A stretch of 64,000 bases of DNA, from NCBI RefSeq assembly GCF_027942865.1, contig NC_134509.1:14162017-14226016 (forward strand). Direction: 5' to 3'. The notes below the pieces were generated by a model. It did not search any database and was not told the DNA's origin. It saw nothing but the letters and a program-made list of their open reading frames with translations. Made by a program: the position numbers and the translations under genes. Below are positions 1-15,454 of this stretch, piece by piece; position 1 is the first letter of the stretch, and every line of letters starts with the position of its first letter. The stretch comes from Odontesthes bonariensis (Eukaryota; Chordata; Actinopteri; Atheriniformes; Atherinopsidae).

Positions 1-3000
1 AGACAAAAGGGCTTTGCTGCAGAAAACTGGAAATGTTTGATGTAACCACACACTTCGACAGGCCCAGACTGCAATGCAAATAAATGTAGGCCACATATTC
101 TACTGGGAGCAGAGTGGCCATCATCTTACTACCAGCTATCAGGCTAATCCAATATGAGGATGAGAAAGGGAGAGGGAGAGGAACAGAAGAGGATAATTTT
201 GTGGAAAAAAACATTCTGTAGAGGGGAAGCCAGCAGAAGCTTTAATTACCTTACTTTTACTGGCGTAGGATGCTGCATTATGCTTTAATCTGAAGAGAGT
301 AAGGAGTGTCTGGGACAGAGACAAATGGGGAGGGAAAGTTTAAGCAGATGGCACTGCGGCGAAGAAAAGCACAGGGATGAAAACGAAAGTGATCGTAGAT
401 GGTGGAACATACAATGACTGAAAATGGAGATATCCAAACGCAAACTTAAAAAATAAACCACAAATTCTCTGAGTACTTCTGGAGCCTGTGCTTTGTAGAA
501 GTAAATGCGATCACCAGCTCCCCCTTAATTACCCGGTCCACAATCTCAAAATATGATCTGTAAATATTATTAAAACCCATCCCCATGACAGAGTTGTGTC
601 TAATGTGCCACAACTCAGCTGTGAGTGGATATGTTTTTTCCTTAGGTTGGTCTGGATAATTATAAAGGCTTCTCTCTGAGTGCTGTGGCATCCGCAAGAA
701 TTCCTATGAGGGTTTCCATATGAACTGAGGAAGCCTGTGTGTTTATAAAGCAAAGTGGGTCACTGCAAGCAGACTTCAAATCCCAATACCACAGCAACTT
801 ATCTCTGGGACTTCAATTATAGCACCAAAATAATGCTACTGCTGCTGCTGCTGCTGCCCTCAATTTCTCCCCAACGTCAGGGATGCTGTTACACATGGTG
901 GTGTTTACACTTTGAAAAGATGGAAAAATATGGAGGTCAGGGTAAGACAATGCAGCAAAATAGAGCTGCTCATATATTGAATCTAATCAACAGACTTTGT
1001 ACACAACCAGTCTAAACAAGTGCATTTTATTCAACACACAGAACAGAAATGCAATAGATTTTTCTTCTACTAACGAAGAAACTCTGATGAATATGCAACG
1101 CAGTTTTTCTTACCTCCCGTCAGCTCGGCCACAGTACTCTTACCATTAGTTTCAGCATGTCAGCACGAGTCGGGGAAGGCCCTTGGGCTGTAGCAAGGAG
1201 GCTCCTGCTTCCTCTCACGGACCATCAGTCTTTAACTGTAGCTTCTGACACAGCCTGGGATATTCCTTTTTAAGTGGCAGCAGTCGAGAGATTATTATTT
1301 CCAACTCATGCTGAGTACGAGGGCCTAACTGTTGTTAATCGTGTTTCAAAGAAATGCACTTAATAGAAAATCTAATGTTTTTTTCAGCAGCAGAGTGTAA
1401 CATGTTATGTGTTCGGTCTGTTTCTCTCCGTTCACACTGTGATGGACCTGTGACCTGTCCAGACCGTACCCCGTGTCGTTTTGCACTTTAGCCTTGTGTT
1501 CTACAGAAATGATATGCAGTCATTCACTATGGTATTACCAGCATTATCAGATGGAGCAACTGGAGGTAAGGAGGTATTTTAGAGTAACTGAGGCTAGACA
1601 AAAAAGAAAAAAATGCAAGTAAAACTGCAAATAATGTGACTTTATACAGAAAATGTATTATCACAACTCCTTCCTCTATTTGCCTTTTGCTTCCTGATCC
1701 TGATTCCTGATTTTGAAAAACGTTTTTATCTATTTACTTTTTATAGCATTTGAAATTATATCCCTTCTGACCTTCTTTTAATTTTTTTTTTTTTTGCCAA
1801 CATGTCAACACAACCCATGAGAAGGGCAAAGAACAGTGAATGCACCTTGCCAACAAATATTAGATGTATAAATCAAGTTTATGTATACAGCAGTTTATTC
1901 CAGGGTACTGAGTGTTAAAAAATATTCACAACTCTTCAGTTAGCCACACTGATACAGTTTCATTAGTACTGTAATGCTATTTGTTTACCTGATAATTGAA
2001 TAAATTTGAGTTGTGGGTGATAAAATAGCTCGGGGACGTTCTCAGTGTCAAACATGTGTCTTCCTTTATTCTTAGTCTTCCAAGATAAGATTACAAACAC
2101 ATGGCAATAGTCTTTCTACTTAAACAGTGAGAATGAATTTTCCGGTGTGAGGCACGTCGCACTGCCTCCGCTGTAAAATAGCTGTAGCACAACATAGCTC
2201 CAACAGATATGCAACTTGTGTGCCAGCATAAGGAAAATTAATCTCATGTTACATTAACACGAACGGATCTCTAGTTTTAGCAATAGATGTCGTTTGACAA
2301 GATGTATTTAGACTTTTTTCTTTTAAAAAAGTGGTTTGATTTTTGGTATATTTTAAAAAGGTAACTTGCAGAAGCTGTGAGAGAGGGACATTCAGGCTAC
2401 ATGGATTGTGATTATAATGATTAACCCAAGATAGCTGAACCGTTATGTTGTGTTGTATCTGTTCCATCCATTTTTGTTGGTATCAGTTGTATTTAAGGCC
2501 TTCAGGTTTATGCTCATCATGGTTATTAATAGTAGAAACTTGTTAACTGGTGAGCGATGTGCATCAACAGTTCCTGGTCACATTTGAACCCACAATGTCA
2601 CACTGAGTGTCTTTGACCACTCAGTTCACCAAACACCTCATTCTTAATTATTTTTCCCGATATGTGTGCCCTTGAAATCCCTTGCCAAAGTTCCTTTCCA
2701 TTGGAATAAATCATCCCCTGCTCTAACCTCGGCCTATCATAACAACACAGTGAGTTACGGGCTATTAAAAATTGAAACACGGCTAATTAAAGAAAGTTGT
2801 GAAGGAATCAGACTTAAGGCTGATGACTGGGACAACAGAAAAGAACAGAACAGATTTGTAAAGTAGAAACTGACCTCAATAGGAAGCGGAGGAAGAGGCA
2901 TGTTAATCTATCCAAGGTTGAATTTGGTATTTGATATGACTCCACAGATCCGTAATGTCAGTTTGACAGCCTTCACTCATGAGATCTGTCTTGAATAACA

Positions 3001-6000
3001 CATTTTGTGTGGAAAGAGGGCCACTGCTACCACTAGAAAACATTTAGAGGCTCTCGATATAACACAAATCCGAGCAGGTATGTTGGGACAGACATAAGTA
3101 TGACTTAGTGGCTGACTGTGTCCTCTGATCTCAGTCTATCGAGAGGAAATAGGCATTGGGATGAGACACTTAAGTCTGCGTTATTCGTTACACGTTGTGA
3201 CATTTCACAGCACCGCTACAGATACAGAGGACTTTTTCATCCCTGCTATCACGTCTTGACATTAACATGAGGTGACATGCTTGTTCAAACAGTAACAGCA
3301 GTCTCCTAGAATCAGTGTTAAACATGTAAAGACAGTACATTCACACTGAAAGGAGGCATTGTAGCGTATGCGAAGGCTTATGACAGCAAAGTACTTGAAA
3401 AAAATACAACACTTAACAACGAAGAAACATTTGAAGATCATAATTCCCTCATATTTACTCAGATAACTGAGTACCTGTTGCAGCTTTAATCACTCGTGAC
3501 GGTGACCCCTACATTGTGAGGTGTAGAAAATGTATACGGCTCTAAAAGTAGACTATGGAATTACTGCAGTGCCAGAAAAAAAAATTACAAATCTGTGAAA
3601 TTTCTTTTCCACATTGATTAGCTTGTTCTATTTCTTCATTAGTATATCTTTAAATGCTTTTTGGTTTGGCTTTTTCTAAAAAATAGTTCAGCTTTTCTCA
3701 TTTCCCCACTGATTTTACTATTTCCTTTTTAGAATTTCTCGATAGCTTTTATTTCTCGCTTCTCCGAATGAACTTTGCTGTTTCCCTACAGTATTTGCTA
3801 CTCTTAAAAGTTAAGTCACACAGTTTTATGCAGTACATATCATGGACAGTTTGATGGTGGTAGCAGCTTTTGGGGAAGGAGATTTGCCTTCTCTACATGT
3901 GAACCCAGGCGTTAGCAGGAGGTTTTCAATGTAGAGGCAAAAGAGCCTGAAGGAGTGTACCTTCTCCCTCTGGGAGTCTAAGACTTTTTTCTTTCTTTTT
4001 GTCCAGTCCAAATTCTTGCAAGATGATGGAATCAAATGTGTGAACATTCAGCAGTCATTAAAGCAATACAATGTAACTTCTCAAAAAGCCCATTATGGAG
4101 CTCCCCCTACAGGCTTGGAGGTAATGTACGGTTACACTGTCGTAAATACATCACCCTTTCGCTTTCACGTTTCACGTTTGTTGATGAACCGGCGAGGAGT
4201 CAGAAGGTGCAAGCTATGTCGATCGAGAAGGTAAGAGTAATCAAATGTACCTGGGAGCGTGAGAGGGGTCTATTTGTTTTTGCGGTAGGTGTGCCAGAAA
4301 GCAAGTCGAAGTACTTCCGCTCAGCTCCCGGGCCGGTCCAGCAAAGTTACATAGCGCAGTTATTCCAACTCAGACCCCCAAAGGGCATAGGAGACAGGCC
4401 AATCGTAATATTAAAACTCATTCTAGCCGCACAATTTTTTTCAAGCTGTTATTTTAAGGTAGAAATGTTACATAATATTGCTTTAAGTAGTAGGCAGTGG
4501 AGAACTACAAAACTGGGATCAGGTAACTGCACTTTAAATGTCAAATTCCACATGCAGTAGGGAAACAGAAAAAGCAATTTGGAGTCGGGCAAAACAAATG
4601 CAGCCGAGATGATAGAGCAACAGCATAAAAAAAAAATAGCACAAAATAGATATGTGAAAATAAAAGAAACTGAGAGATAACAATGGCAAAGCAATTATGA
4701 AAAGCAAAGCAAAGAAACTGCACAGCAAAGAATAATTATAAAAGGCAGAAGCAGTGTGGAAAAGAATGAAGCAAATAAAAGGATAGAAATAAGTAATCCA
4801 TAACTCAAACAGTTTTTCACTATCATGTAATACTAACAAGCAGTGAAGCAGCTCCCAAACAAGGGAGTACCAGAAAATACTCAAATAAGTCAATCAATCA
4901 GATGAATATTCCTATCACGTTGCCAATCAATCTCCTGACAACAGTGTGATTGATATAGATTGATTAACAAATTGTTGCAGCTCCAGTGTTACCGCAACTT
5001 CAGTGTTGACATGAACGTTATTTACAAGTTAAAACCTCTTGTCCACCCCAGTGGACAGGAATGTGATTTAATTGACCCCAGTAACTACAAAGACCTGCAC
5101 GTATGCTCCTGGCCTGTAAGATCTGAAGAAAAATATACAGAGCTCTACAGAACTGTGGTGTTTGAGATCAGAAATGACAGACTGGGGCGTAAAGAGGAAT
5201 CTCCAACACTGCTGTTACACCTCAAACCATCAATATTTATATTAGTAGCTATTATCATGGTCCATTTGAGGGACCGTCAGGTCCAGCAGCTGTCCTTTCT
5301 CTCTAATGGCTTCAAAAATCCATTGAAATGCAAAAAATAAAATCAAATGCAGTTATGTCACTTTCCTTTTCTGGTAGCATCATAACAATAAGCCGTATCA
5401 CCACCAACAATACAATTAAACAATAGGTACATTTCCTGTCCAGTTTTCATTGTGAGCCTTCTTTCCTTTGACTACATCCAAACTAAGTGTTCAGGATCTT
5501 TCTTTTAATTCCGACTCTGCGCCACAACAAGTCCTGCAGCAGCAAGTCTTGTTCCGCAATACAAACCCGCTCTTTATCTTATTTCCTGTATGTATAATCG
5601 GAGAACAAAAATATGTATTTGGCACCAGTAGCCACTGTATCACCAGCTCTCACATTCATTAATGGCTCCCGAAGGCCGCAGTGAGTCAGATAGAAGAGCC
5701 TTTATGCAGACTGCACCTTGTGCTCGGAACAGTTTGATTTAGAAGTCGGTTCCTCTTTGGGAGCACAGTGCCATACTGTATGTGTATTTGTTTGCCTTCT
5801 ATGCTGGCTGGATTATTATTAACTGAGGTACAGATTCATTTAAGTTTAACGAATGCAAATTACTTTTTTTTCTTTGTTTTTCTTTTATCTAACTTCAATA
5901 ACTGGGTTAGTTTGACAAATTGCATGTTATAGTAGCCACATCTATTGTAATCTATTTCAACAACATTTTTCTGTTTTCAATTATTGAATTACAGTACATG

Positions 6001-8348
6001 TCAGTAGTTTAAATGCAGGTTTCATGTAATTTCACAAAATTTACTGGCATATTGTTAATTTATTACAAAGTGAATAAAGTCAGTTTATTTTCTATTGATT
6101 TTAGTTTCTATAAATTCCCTCAAAAAAAGAAAGTTGCGGTCTTGTAACAGGACATAATGTAAACTGTCACTGTGTAATAATGTGTAAACTAACAAATTAC
6201 ATTTCAGATTAAATATCTCCATTGGGTTTGCTGTTTTATTGCTATCTGATTTCAAGCAACAGAGTTATAGCATTTTAACTCATTTAATGTTTCTTGCTTA
6301 AAGTCAGAGCTGCAATAAACAATAGACATGCATGGGAGCTAAATAGTTTTTAACAGAATCTGGTCTGATGCTGTGGGCTATGCAAGAAAATGTTTAAGAC
6401 ATTCTGTTGCTTCTGCCTTTCTCTGTAGATCATTCATGCATGCAAGTTTAGCTGACTTCACTGCACAGACACAGTCTTTAACTTACTTGAATGATGATTT
6501 GTCAGATGATGCTGCGGTTATGAAATCAGGATCTTATTAGAGCAGAGTGATAGTCTGGAAATGCTTTGAGTGACTAAGAGTTAGTCTGAATGAGCTGCTT
6601 TTTGCTCACAAATGTTGACAGATTTAGCTGCCTGATAAAAGAAACTGAAAGATATGCAAAAAAAAAAAGCAGCCTATTGGGAATTTAAGTTTATTGATAT
6701 AGACTTATACTTTACTGTTTATATATTTAAAAAATGTCAACTTTGGAGCATGTACAGAGCATCTTGGCCCATTTGAATCTAGCTGAGCTGACCTGCTAAG
6801 TGATTCAAGCCCCAACTGCAGCAATTGGGTGTGTAAGTCCCTCTTTTCATTTTATATGGATTCAGTCAGACAAAAATATTAACATGCATTTTAAAAGTCA
6901 GTTTTTGAACAGACTAACATGATAATTCACTTGTGTCTATCGTCATAGAAACATGCTGAGAATAAAAACAAAAATCGACTGAATTAAAAAAATTATCATT
7001 TAAAGTTATTTGAAACCATTAGTGTATGAGACAGGAGTCTTTCAATGTGGACTTTATAGCCTCTTAAATATGTTGCAACTGTCACTGTGTGACTATTTCA
7101 CAAAATTAAATGACACTGTTTTGCTCTGTGGAGTTTTTTTGTGTGTCCAGTAGCATGAAAAATCTGCAGAAATGGTATCTGTGGACATGAATCAATAGAT
7201 TATGTTTCCGTGACTATTTCACATTTTGCTGTGAGACAGAGTTTTGTTCAGGTTATTATTCTGTCCTAAAATGTATTACTGGCAGCACATATTTTACTTC
7301 TTGACTTCGGAATGAAAAGTTGAGATTGGCATCTCTAACAGAAAGACGTGAGGGACATTGGCTCTAATTTATTCATAAAGCCTATAAAAAATTGCCAGTG
7401 CACATCGCTTCCCCAATTAACTGGTCCCATGAGCCTGATTTGACTTGTTCAAGTGGTCTGCTTCTGCTTGAGGTCCCACGTGTAAACACTGAACGTGGGA
7501 AAACTGCTTTTAGTTTCAGTGCTGCACACATAAACACCACATTAATACCTGTACCTTTAGTTCAGTTTAAAGCAGGATTACAAACTATTTTGCTCAGGAT
7601 TACAGCTGTTTTAACTGGGTTCATGTTGTCTTTAACCACATTTTTTGACTGTTTGTTGTTTCCTTTCTGGCAATTACTGTGTTATTTTCAAGTTGGATGT
7701 TTCTTTTTCATGAACTTAATCAGTCTTTTTGGCTTAAGTTTAAACACAATTACCAGAACAATGAATTTATACCTGCCTCAATTCAAACATCAGAAATGAA
7801 GAATGTGTGAAAGTCAGCAATAGTTTTTTTCTTATTTTAATAAAAAAAAAACAAAGAATAACAGATTAGACAGCGCATTTACCTGTGCACAAAGTCCCTT
7901 TTTTTAAACCACACACGAAAAATGAATTAATCCATGACAAAAAAAAACAGCAATCTTAAACAGCAATAAATAGAGAGCCAAAAACACTTTGAAAACTCAT
8001 ACCAAATGCACCAAGTAATGAGATGTCAGCTAGAATGTTTTTGCACAATGTTCTGACAATAGATGATATGTCTACCTCATGATTAGCTCCTTTCACAATG
8101 ACAGCCTGGACTTTAAGTCATACAACAGTCTCAGTCTAGTCTGAAACTAGGATACATGCGTTTTACCATTATTGCCTTTATCATAAACAGTTTTCTCTCT
8201 TTTTATAACATATATTTCTAGAAAATAAGTCTTGAAGTGTTCATTTTATGCTTCTCTATTCTACCGTTTCTGATCACAAAAATCACAAATAATTTGCTTC
8301 TTTATGCTACAACATTCCAATATACTTACTTACAGGGATCGATGTCCC
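1..8348. other. Intergenic region, no recognised gene
   Basis: This AT-rich stretch shows no exon I can assign to a known family; its open frames are short, mostly lack ATG starts and show no domain motif. It contains a short CTG run near 838-858, a TTAA-bounded element at 4058-4486 (listed separately), and a sequence near 1430-1480 with a 'gacctgtccag' core that resembles the end of a common teleost interspersed repeat. Distal regulatory DNA for the downstream GPRIN gene could lie here, but nothing in the sequence shows it. Confidence 0.6.
4058..4486. mobile_element. Short TTAA-bounded inverted-repeat element (MITE-like)
   Basis: The stretch starts at TTAA (4058-4061) followed by AGCAATACAATGTAAC and ends with the near-complement GTTACATAATATTGCT followed by TTAA (4483-4486). 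These are imperfect terminal inverted repeats of about 16-20 bp inside a TTAA duplication, the target-site type of piggyBac-superfamily elements. The 421-bp interior has no transposase. A 174-codon open frame (4036-4560) crosses both ends of the element, so it is best read as chance. Family membership is inferred from the TTAA and the inverted repeats only. Confidence 0.6.
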
Positions 8349-8354
8349 TTTATT
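8349..8354 (-). terminator. Candidate polyadenylation signal for the GPRIN gene
   Basis: TTTATT on the plus strand reads AATAAA on the minus strand about 95 nt past the stop codon of the GPRIN coding exon. Its position fits a short 3' UTR; other sites further downstream may also be used. Confidence 0.4.
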
Positions 8355-8449
8355 GTTTCACTTGGCATTGCAGTCATGATGAGGGGAGGACAAACATTGT
8401 GACCTCTAGGAAAAGGGAGGAGTCTGTCATTGGCTACCTCTGTACTGTG

Positions 8450-10621
<2,172 letters not shown>

Positions 10622-11505
10622 TCAGCTGCTTTACGCAATTCCTTAAGGGAAGAAAGAAGAAATAAGTTCAAATCGTTTTTAATGATTAAACTTATCATAG
10701 TATTAATGAGATGAATATGCACAGAATCAATAACATGCACAAAATATTCTTTAAAAATCGATAGCCAAGCACCAGATTTTCATCTGCTTGATGTAAGCAC
10801 TGCTTTGATCAAAATCTAACTTATGTCATTGCAATGATCAAATTGATCATTTAAATTATCTGTAGTGATGCTGACTTTATGCAATTAAAATGTTATTCAA
10901 ATAGACATGGTCTTGGTACAATCATTGAGGAATGGATATTTTTTTTGCTTTTGTTGCTTTTTTGCTCAATAAACATTATTAGTTACTATATAACAAGTTT
11001 TAGTCGGTTCGATCATACTGTAAAAATCTAAATGACATAGGAAAACCTATGGAAATCTTTAGAGAGGATCTAAAATACTGTGTCACACAAAATCAAAACA
11101 AAGTTTACGAACCTATGAGTAAAATGAGCACGTCGGCATAAATAAAGCCTGAACGTGCAAGAGATGAGGAATATTTTTGACAAGGAACTGTCTTCTTGTC
11201 TCCTTAAGCGGTGTCGCATTAAACCCCTAAACGACTATTCATCCAATCTACTCCACCTAGCAGCATATCATTCATTCATACAGTGGTATAGTATCATTCT
11301 TGGTATAGTAAATACGTAAAATAATCAGCTTTGCAACACATGAGCATTAAAAAAAGTTGACCAATAAAACCCACTGAGGGGTATCTGTGAGTCTGATATT
11401 GAGTCAGTTTAACTAATGTTCATCAATGTGTTGCATGACAGATGTCAAGCTACCCACTTGGCAACATTAGAATTCGCTAGATTTCATTCATCAATATGTA
11501 ATGTA

Positions 11506-11509
11506 CCCC

Positions 11510-11541
<32 letters not shown>

Positions 11542-11548
11542 TTTTTTT
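11506..11548. repeat. Compound homopolymer/microsatellite: C21, (AC)7, T8
   Basis: Twenty-one consecutive C residues are followed directly by seven AC units and eight T residues. This is a simple-sequence tract, likely length-polymorphic and error-prone in assembly. Confidence 0.9.
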
Positions 11549-11784
11549 AATAAACATGTCGTAATAGAAGTTTTTTTAAAGCAGCATTCATTTTATTTTT
11601 TACATATATTCCTGCAAAATGCAGTTCAGTGGAAAGTGCACACTGAAAACAGAGCTGCTGTTGCTTTGTCCTGTAGCCCTTTCAAGGAAAAAACAAGATT
11701 CAATGTCAAGATGCCCATAGGCGTAAATTCTAAGCCACGACCTGCAGTCTCACATATTTTTCTCTCCACATCCTGATGAAGGAC

Positions 11785-11864
11785 TCAGTCTCTTTGACTG
11801 AATTGCACTTTGAATTACCTTGTGTACGAATTGTGCTCTATCAATAAAATTGCCTTGCCTTGCC
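11785..11864 (+). repeat. LINE-type 3' tail fragment
   Basis: The segment ends in a GTGCTCTATCAATAAAATTG motif followed by TTGCC-type tandem units. This matches the layout of the two longer L2-like remnants in this window, which end in 'GTGCTATATAAATAAAG' or 'GTGCTTTATAAATAAAG' plus short tandem TTGATT/GGATT repeats. No coding part remains, so it is a 5'-truncated retrocopy or a SINE sharing that tail. Confidence 0.6.
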
Positions 11865-12757
11865 TCTCTCCTCAACATGTCAAAGCATCTGGCCATTTCT
11901 GAAAGTGAGGTGCCATAACTCAGCAGGCCATTGGATGATGATGATCCATTGGAATCAAACAAAATGAAGTGAGCTTTAGTGAGCTTAAGTGAATGTAATC
12001 ATACCAAAACAACATTTGGGCTACATTTAAAGAGGATGACGAACCAATGATGATAATTCGATTAAACTGATATTAAAATTGGAAACCCGTAAACACGTAT
12101 TTTTTTTCTTTTCTTTCTGCTTTCCAACAGCAGCATCGTCCACATTGTTTTTTTTTTTTATTAGGGAGAGCAACCAATTAAACAGATGTTAAGCTTTACA
12201 GGTCATATATTTGAATATTTTTCGTCACACTTATTCAACAGTGATGATCCGTGAGTTAATGAAAATACATGGTAATATGACAATTGGTAACCTGTAAGCG
12301 TTACAAGTGCGGCTGGAATAACTAAATAGTTGGTTACTGGTTTGGGTCATGGACAGGTTTAGTCCATCTGTGTGTCCTGTACCACAGTGCACCCGCGTGT
12401 CTGTCGTATAAACGCATTTTTTTTTTTTTTATCGAAGGCATATCCTGACTGTCATTTCATATTCGGCATTGGAACGCCTGGTTTGGGTTTTTCTCTGCCT
12501 GCAGCGGTTTGGAAATGGCAGAAAGAGGGAAGAGAGTGCATGCACAAAGTAAATTCATGCAAAACGTAGCCTGCGTTCAAGTGATGCACTCAACCTATCC
12601 AGGCCAATTAAGATCTATGTCATGCCTGTGGTCTCTTTTCCCAATCAAATACACTAAAAGCAGCAGATATGTCCATCTTCGATTTGACCTTGCAGAAGAA
12701 TTAAACATTTAAAGCAATGAAATCACATTCTGACAAAAAATAACGCGGATGGTTTAC

Positions 12758-13100
12758 CTTGATGTCCCGTGCCGTTGGGTGCCGTTTGCGCGTCAGTGTT
12801 TGTGAGATGAGGCAAAACCCTGGAAATGAATATGGAAAATACAACCCAGTGTCGGTGACACCAGGCCACGCCTTCCACCAGAATATGAGTCTGAGCAGTA
12901 TCGATCCTCCACGGCCAAGCGCAAAATTCAAGTCCCCTGACTGACTGACCGTGCGCAATGAGTCACCGCTCACCGACCGATGGATGCTGCTTCTGAGCTC
13001 TTTGTTGCCGCTGGTTAAGCTTACGGATAGGGGAGCGTTGATTAAACGGCATGGTTAATACTATCCCTGAGCGACGACCTGGCCCATGCAGGCAGCGCGG
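12758..13100 (-). promoter_or_regulatory. Candidate promoter and noncoding first exon of the GPRIN gene
   Basis: This stretch is clearly richer in CG dinucleotides than its flanks (for example gcgcgtcag, ccgtgcgcaatg, gagcgacgacc, gcagcgcgg). It ends on the minus strand at a good splice donor (AAG|gtaaac at 12758/12757). A TGAGTCA motif, the AP-1/TRE type, is at about 12959-12965. It is the most promoter-like place upstream of the GPRIN coding exon. The start site is not visible, and the assignment to this gene is inferred from orientation and distance. Confidence 0.4.
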
Positions 13101-15454
13101 TGCAGCAGATGAATGGATGAATGGGAAAGAGGAGGAGAATGGAGGCGGTATTGTGACAGCCGCAGGCATTCACTGGAGGGTCACTTGCACTTGAAATTGA
13201 TTATTTTCAGCTCCTGTCGCTGCATCCTAAGAAAAACAAGAATTTCACAGGAGAAGGGAGGAGATACTCAGTTGTGCCCTTTGTGCCTTTCATTGATCAA
13301 TTTAATATGAAACCTTCCTTCTTTGCGTACGTTTGGAGGGATGCAGGTTCTGTTTCTAAATGACATCATATACCTTTCACATCATGAATAAGGCTTTTTA
13401 CGGCCAGTAGACCTTGCGGGGAGGTCTGCTTAATGAATGACTTAATGGGGGCACATACTGAAGGTTAGACTTCTCAAAGATGAGGTTAGGCTGTCTTTCA
13501 AATAATTTCATATCTGTTCAGAAAAGTTTCACTAAGCAATTTCCATTTTGTTTGAGGTCATACATGCTCAAATAACAGTCAAATATTTGCTTGATAAAGA
13601 AAAGGTCTAAGATAAGATGATACTCTGCCCTATAGATGAAAAGCTGCAATTAAGAATGTGATCACAGAGCAAAATAAACCAGCAGTAGAGGAGCAGTAAT
13701 ATGTACTTCCTGTCTGACAGATATGGAGAAAAACCATGTTGTCCACCACACCTCTGAAAATATAAAAAAAAACTTTCTGGACGATGTGAACCAGAAGGCA
13801 CAGACCTGAACAGGATGCCTTATTGACAATGAGCAAAACTGTGAAGGAGATGGGATGTGATTCACAAATGCTACCATTCCCATCAGAATAGAACGGTTTA
13901 ATCAGGTGAGCATAAAGGTGCTAACTCTGAACAACTTTGCAATGATTTGCAATGACCCCTCCCTCTAATTGGGATCAAATCATGCTGCACACTTAATGAA
14001 CATGTCAGGGCCAAGGATCCAGGTTTTCATTTCAGTTTGTTGTCCATCGGTTGAAAATAATTATCCACTGAAAAAAATGATCGTTGTTTGATTTTGATCA
14101 GTATGATACTAAAGTGAAAGGGGCATTGGGGCTCAACATGTTATAAAAGACAATTGCAGATATCCTAATGATCTAAATTGCTCACTGAAATATGAATAGT
14201 AGTTCTTGGGTTTGTATTTGATTTAAGCTTATTAGAAAAGCTCACAAAATAATGAGTTTGATCATCAAATTATTGTCTGAATCACTTTGAGTAGCACTAA
14301 AAAATAACTTCTGCTATTTTCTGTTCTCTTATTAGAATTTGAAGCCATTTTTCTTACATAAGACAACCTACTTTATAATAAAATAAAACAAGCTAAATCA
14401 ATCTGGTTGCAAAAAATGACTGGCATCTTCAGTTTTTTATATCATTTATACATATAACAAAGGTTTTATTGAGCTGATTAATGATTAATATTAGCAGACC
14501 TGGCCTGTCTTCACCAGAGAAAGGAGGTCATGTGTCATATGTACTTAAATGAATGGTCAACACTGTTACATTTTACTTGGCTGCTTTGCTCACATCATCA
14601 AAGGAAATATTGTAAAGATTAGAAGCTAAAACAGGCAGAACCATAATGTTGTGACACAAGATCAAAGATGACAAAATGGAGCATTTGTTGGGTTCTTCAG
14701 GTATAATAAAGATGCTTAATTAAGGGTTCGGTATCATGTCTGTCAGAGATATAAGGTAATATTATCATTAAAGGCTACTTCCTGGCTCATCCTTGGCTAA
14801 TCTCTCAGAATATGATGATAAAGTAGGTTACTGTGAGGATTCAGGTTCCAAATATAGCCTGGGTGTTACACAGGAGTTCCTCTTGGGTTGCAGTAATTGT
14901 ATGGGATAGACCTCCAGCCTACAAAAGCCCAGAGGGACTGATTAGGTGAAAGGGTGGAGCATGACTTAATTAAAACAGAGTACACCAGTGGTTAAAATCT
15001 CAGGATTAGCTGCATACATCGCCGATAAAACAGATTGCAGCTGGAGGATGAGGACTTGAGAGCAGACAGTCTGAACAAAGTGTGGGTCCTTACCCGTTTT
15101 GTATTGCCACCGTTTCAAAAAGTGACTTGACATTAAACGGCATCATCTAGTGGTTAAATTTGGAAAGGCAATAACTTGGCTGGGGTTCATTTACTCTATT
15201 CTTATGTGGCCAGCAGACAAATTTCAACTAAACTAAATATAGTTTTGGTTGGCCTGTAATCTGGTAAGCTCCCACAATTTATATCTGCTTCCCAGCTGCA
15301 GTTTAATATATGAATAACATTAGCTCTCTCTACTGATGCATGGATGATGAAAGTATTGGCCCCCCGGGCACAAATGTGTTAAATATACAAGAGGTACAAA
15401 ACAACCATGAACCACACAAATAATTTGTCATTAATTTGTTCGTTAATTAATTAA

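Larger units (their letters stand above)
10642..12757 (-). other. Probable 5' intron of the GPRIN gene
   Basis: On the minus strand a donor reading AAG|gtaaac sits at 12758/12757 and an acceptor with a strong pyrimidine tract (ttcttccctt-aag|G) at 10642/10641. Together they would splice a noncoding first exon onto the coding exon. The intron holds a C21 run followed by (AC)n and T8 at 11506-11548, and a LINE-type tail near 11785-11864. No coding exon was recognised. The model is inferred from splice signals without transcript data. Confidence 0.4.

Noticed and set aside
4036-4560. Plus-strand 174-codon open frame
   Set aside because: It crosses both ends of the TTAA-bounded element at 4058-4486, so it joins unrelated flanks with repeat sequence. 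It also has no known domain.
4960-5340. Plus-strand 126-codon open frame
   Set aside because: It begins with TTG rather than ATG, has no recognisable domain, is in AT-rich intergenic DNA and shows no splice context or partner exons. Nothing supports it beyond length.
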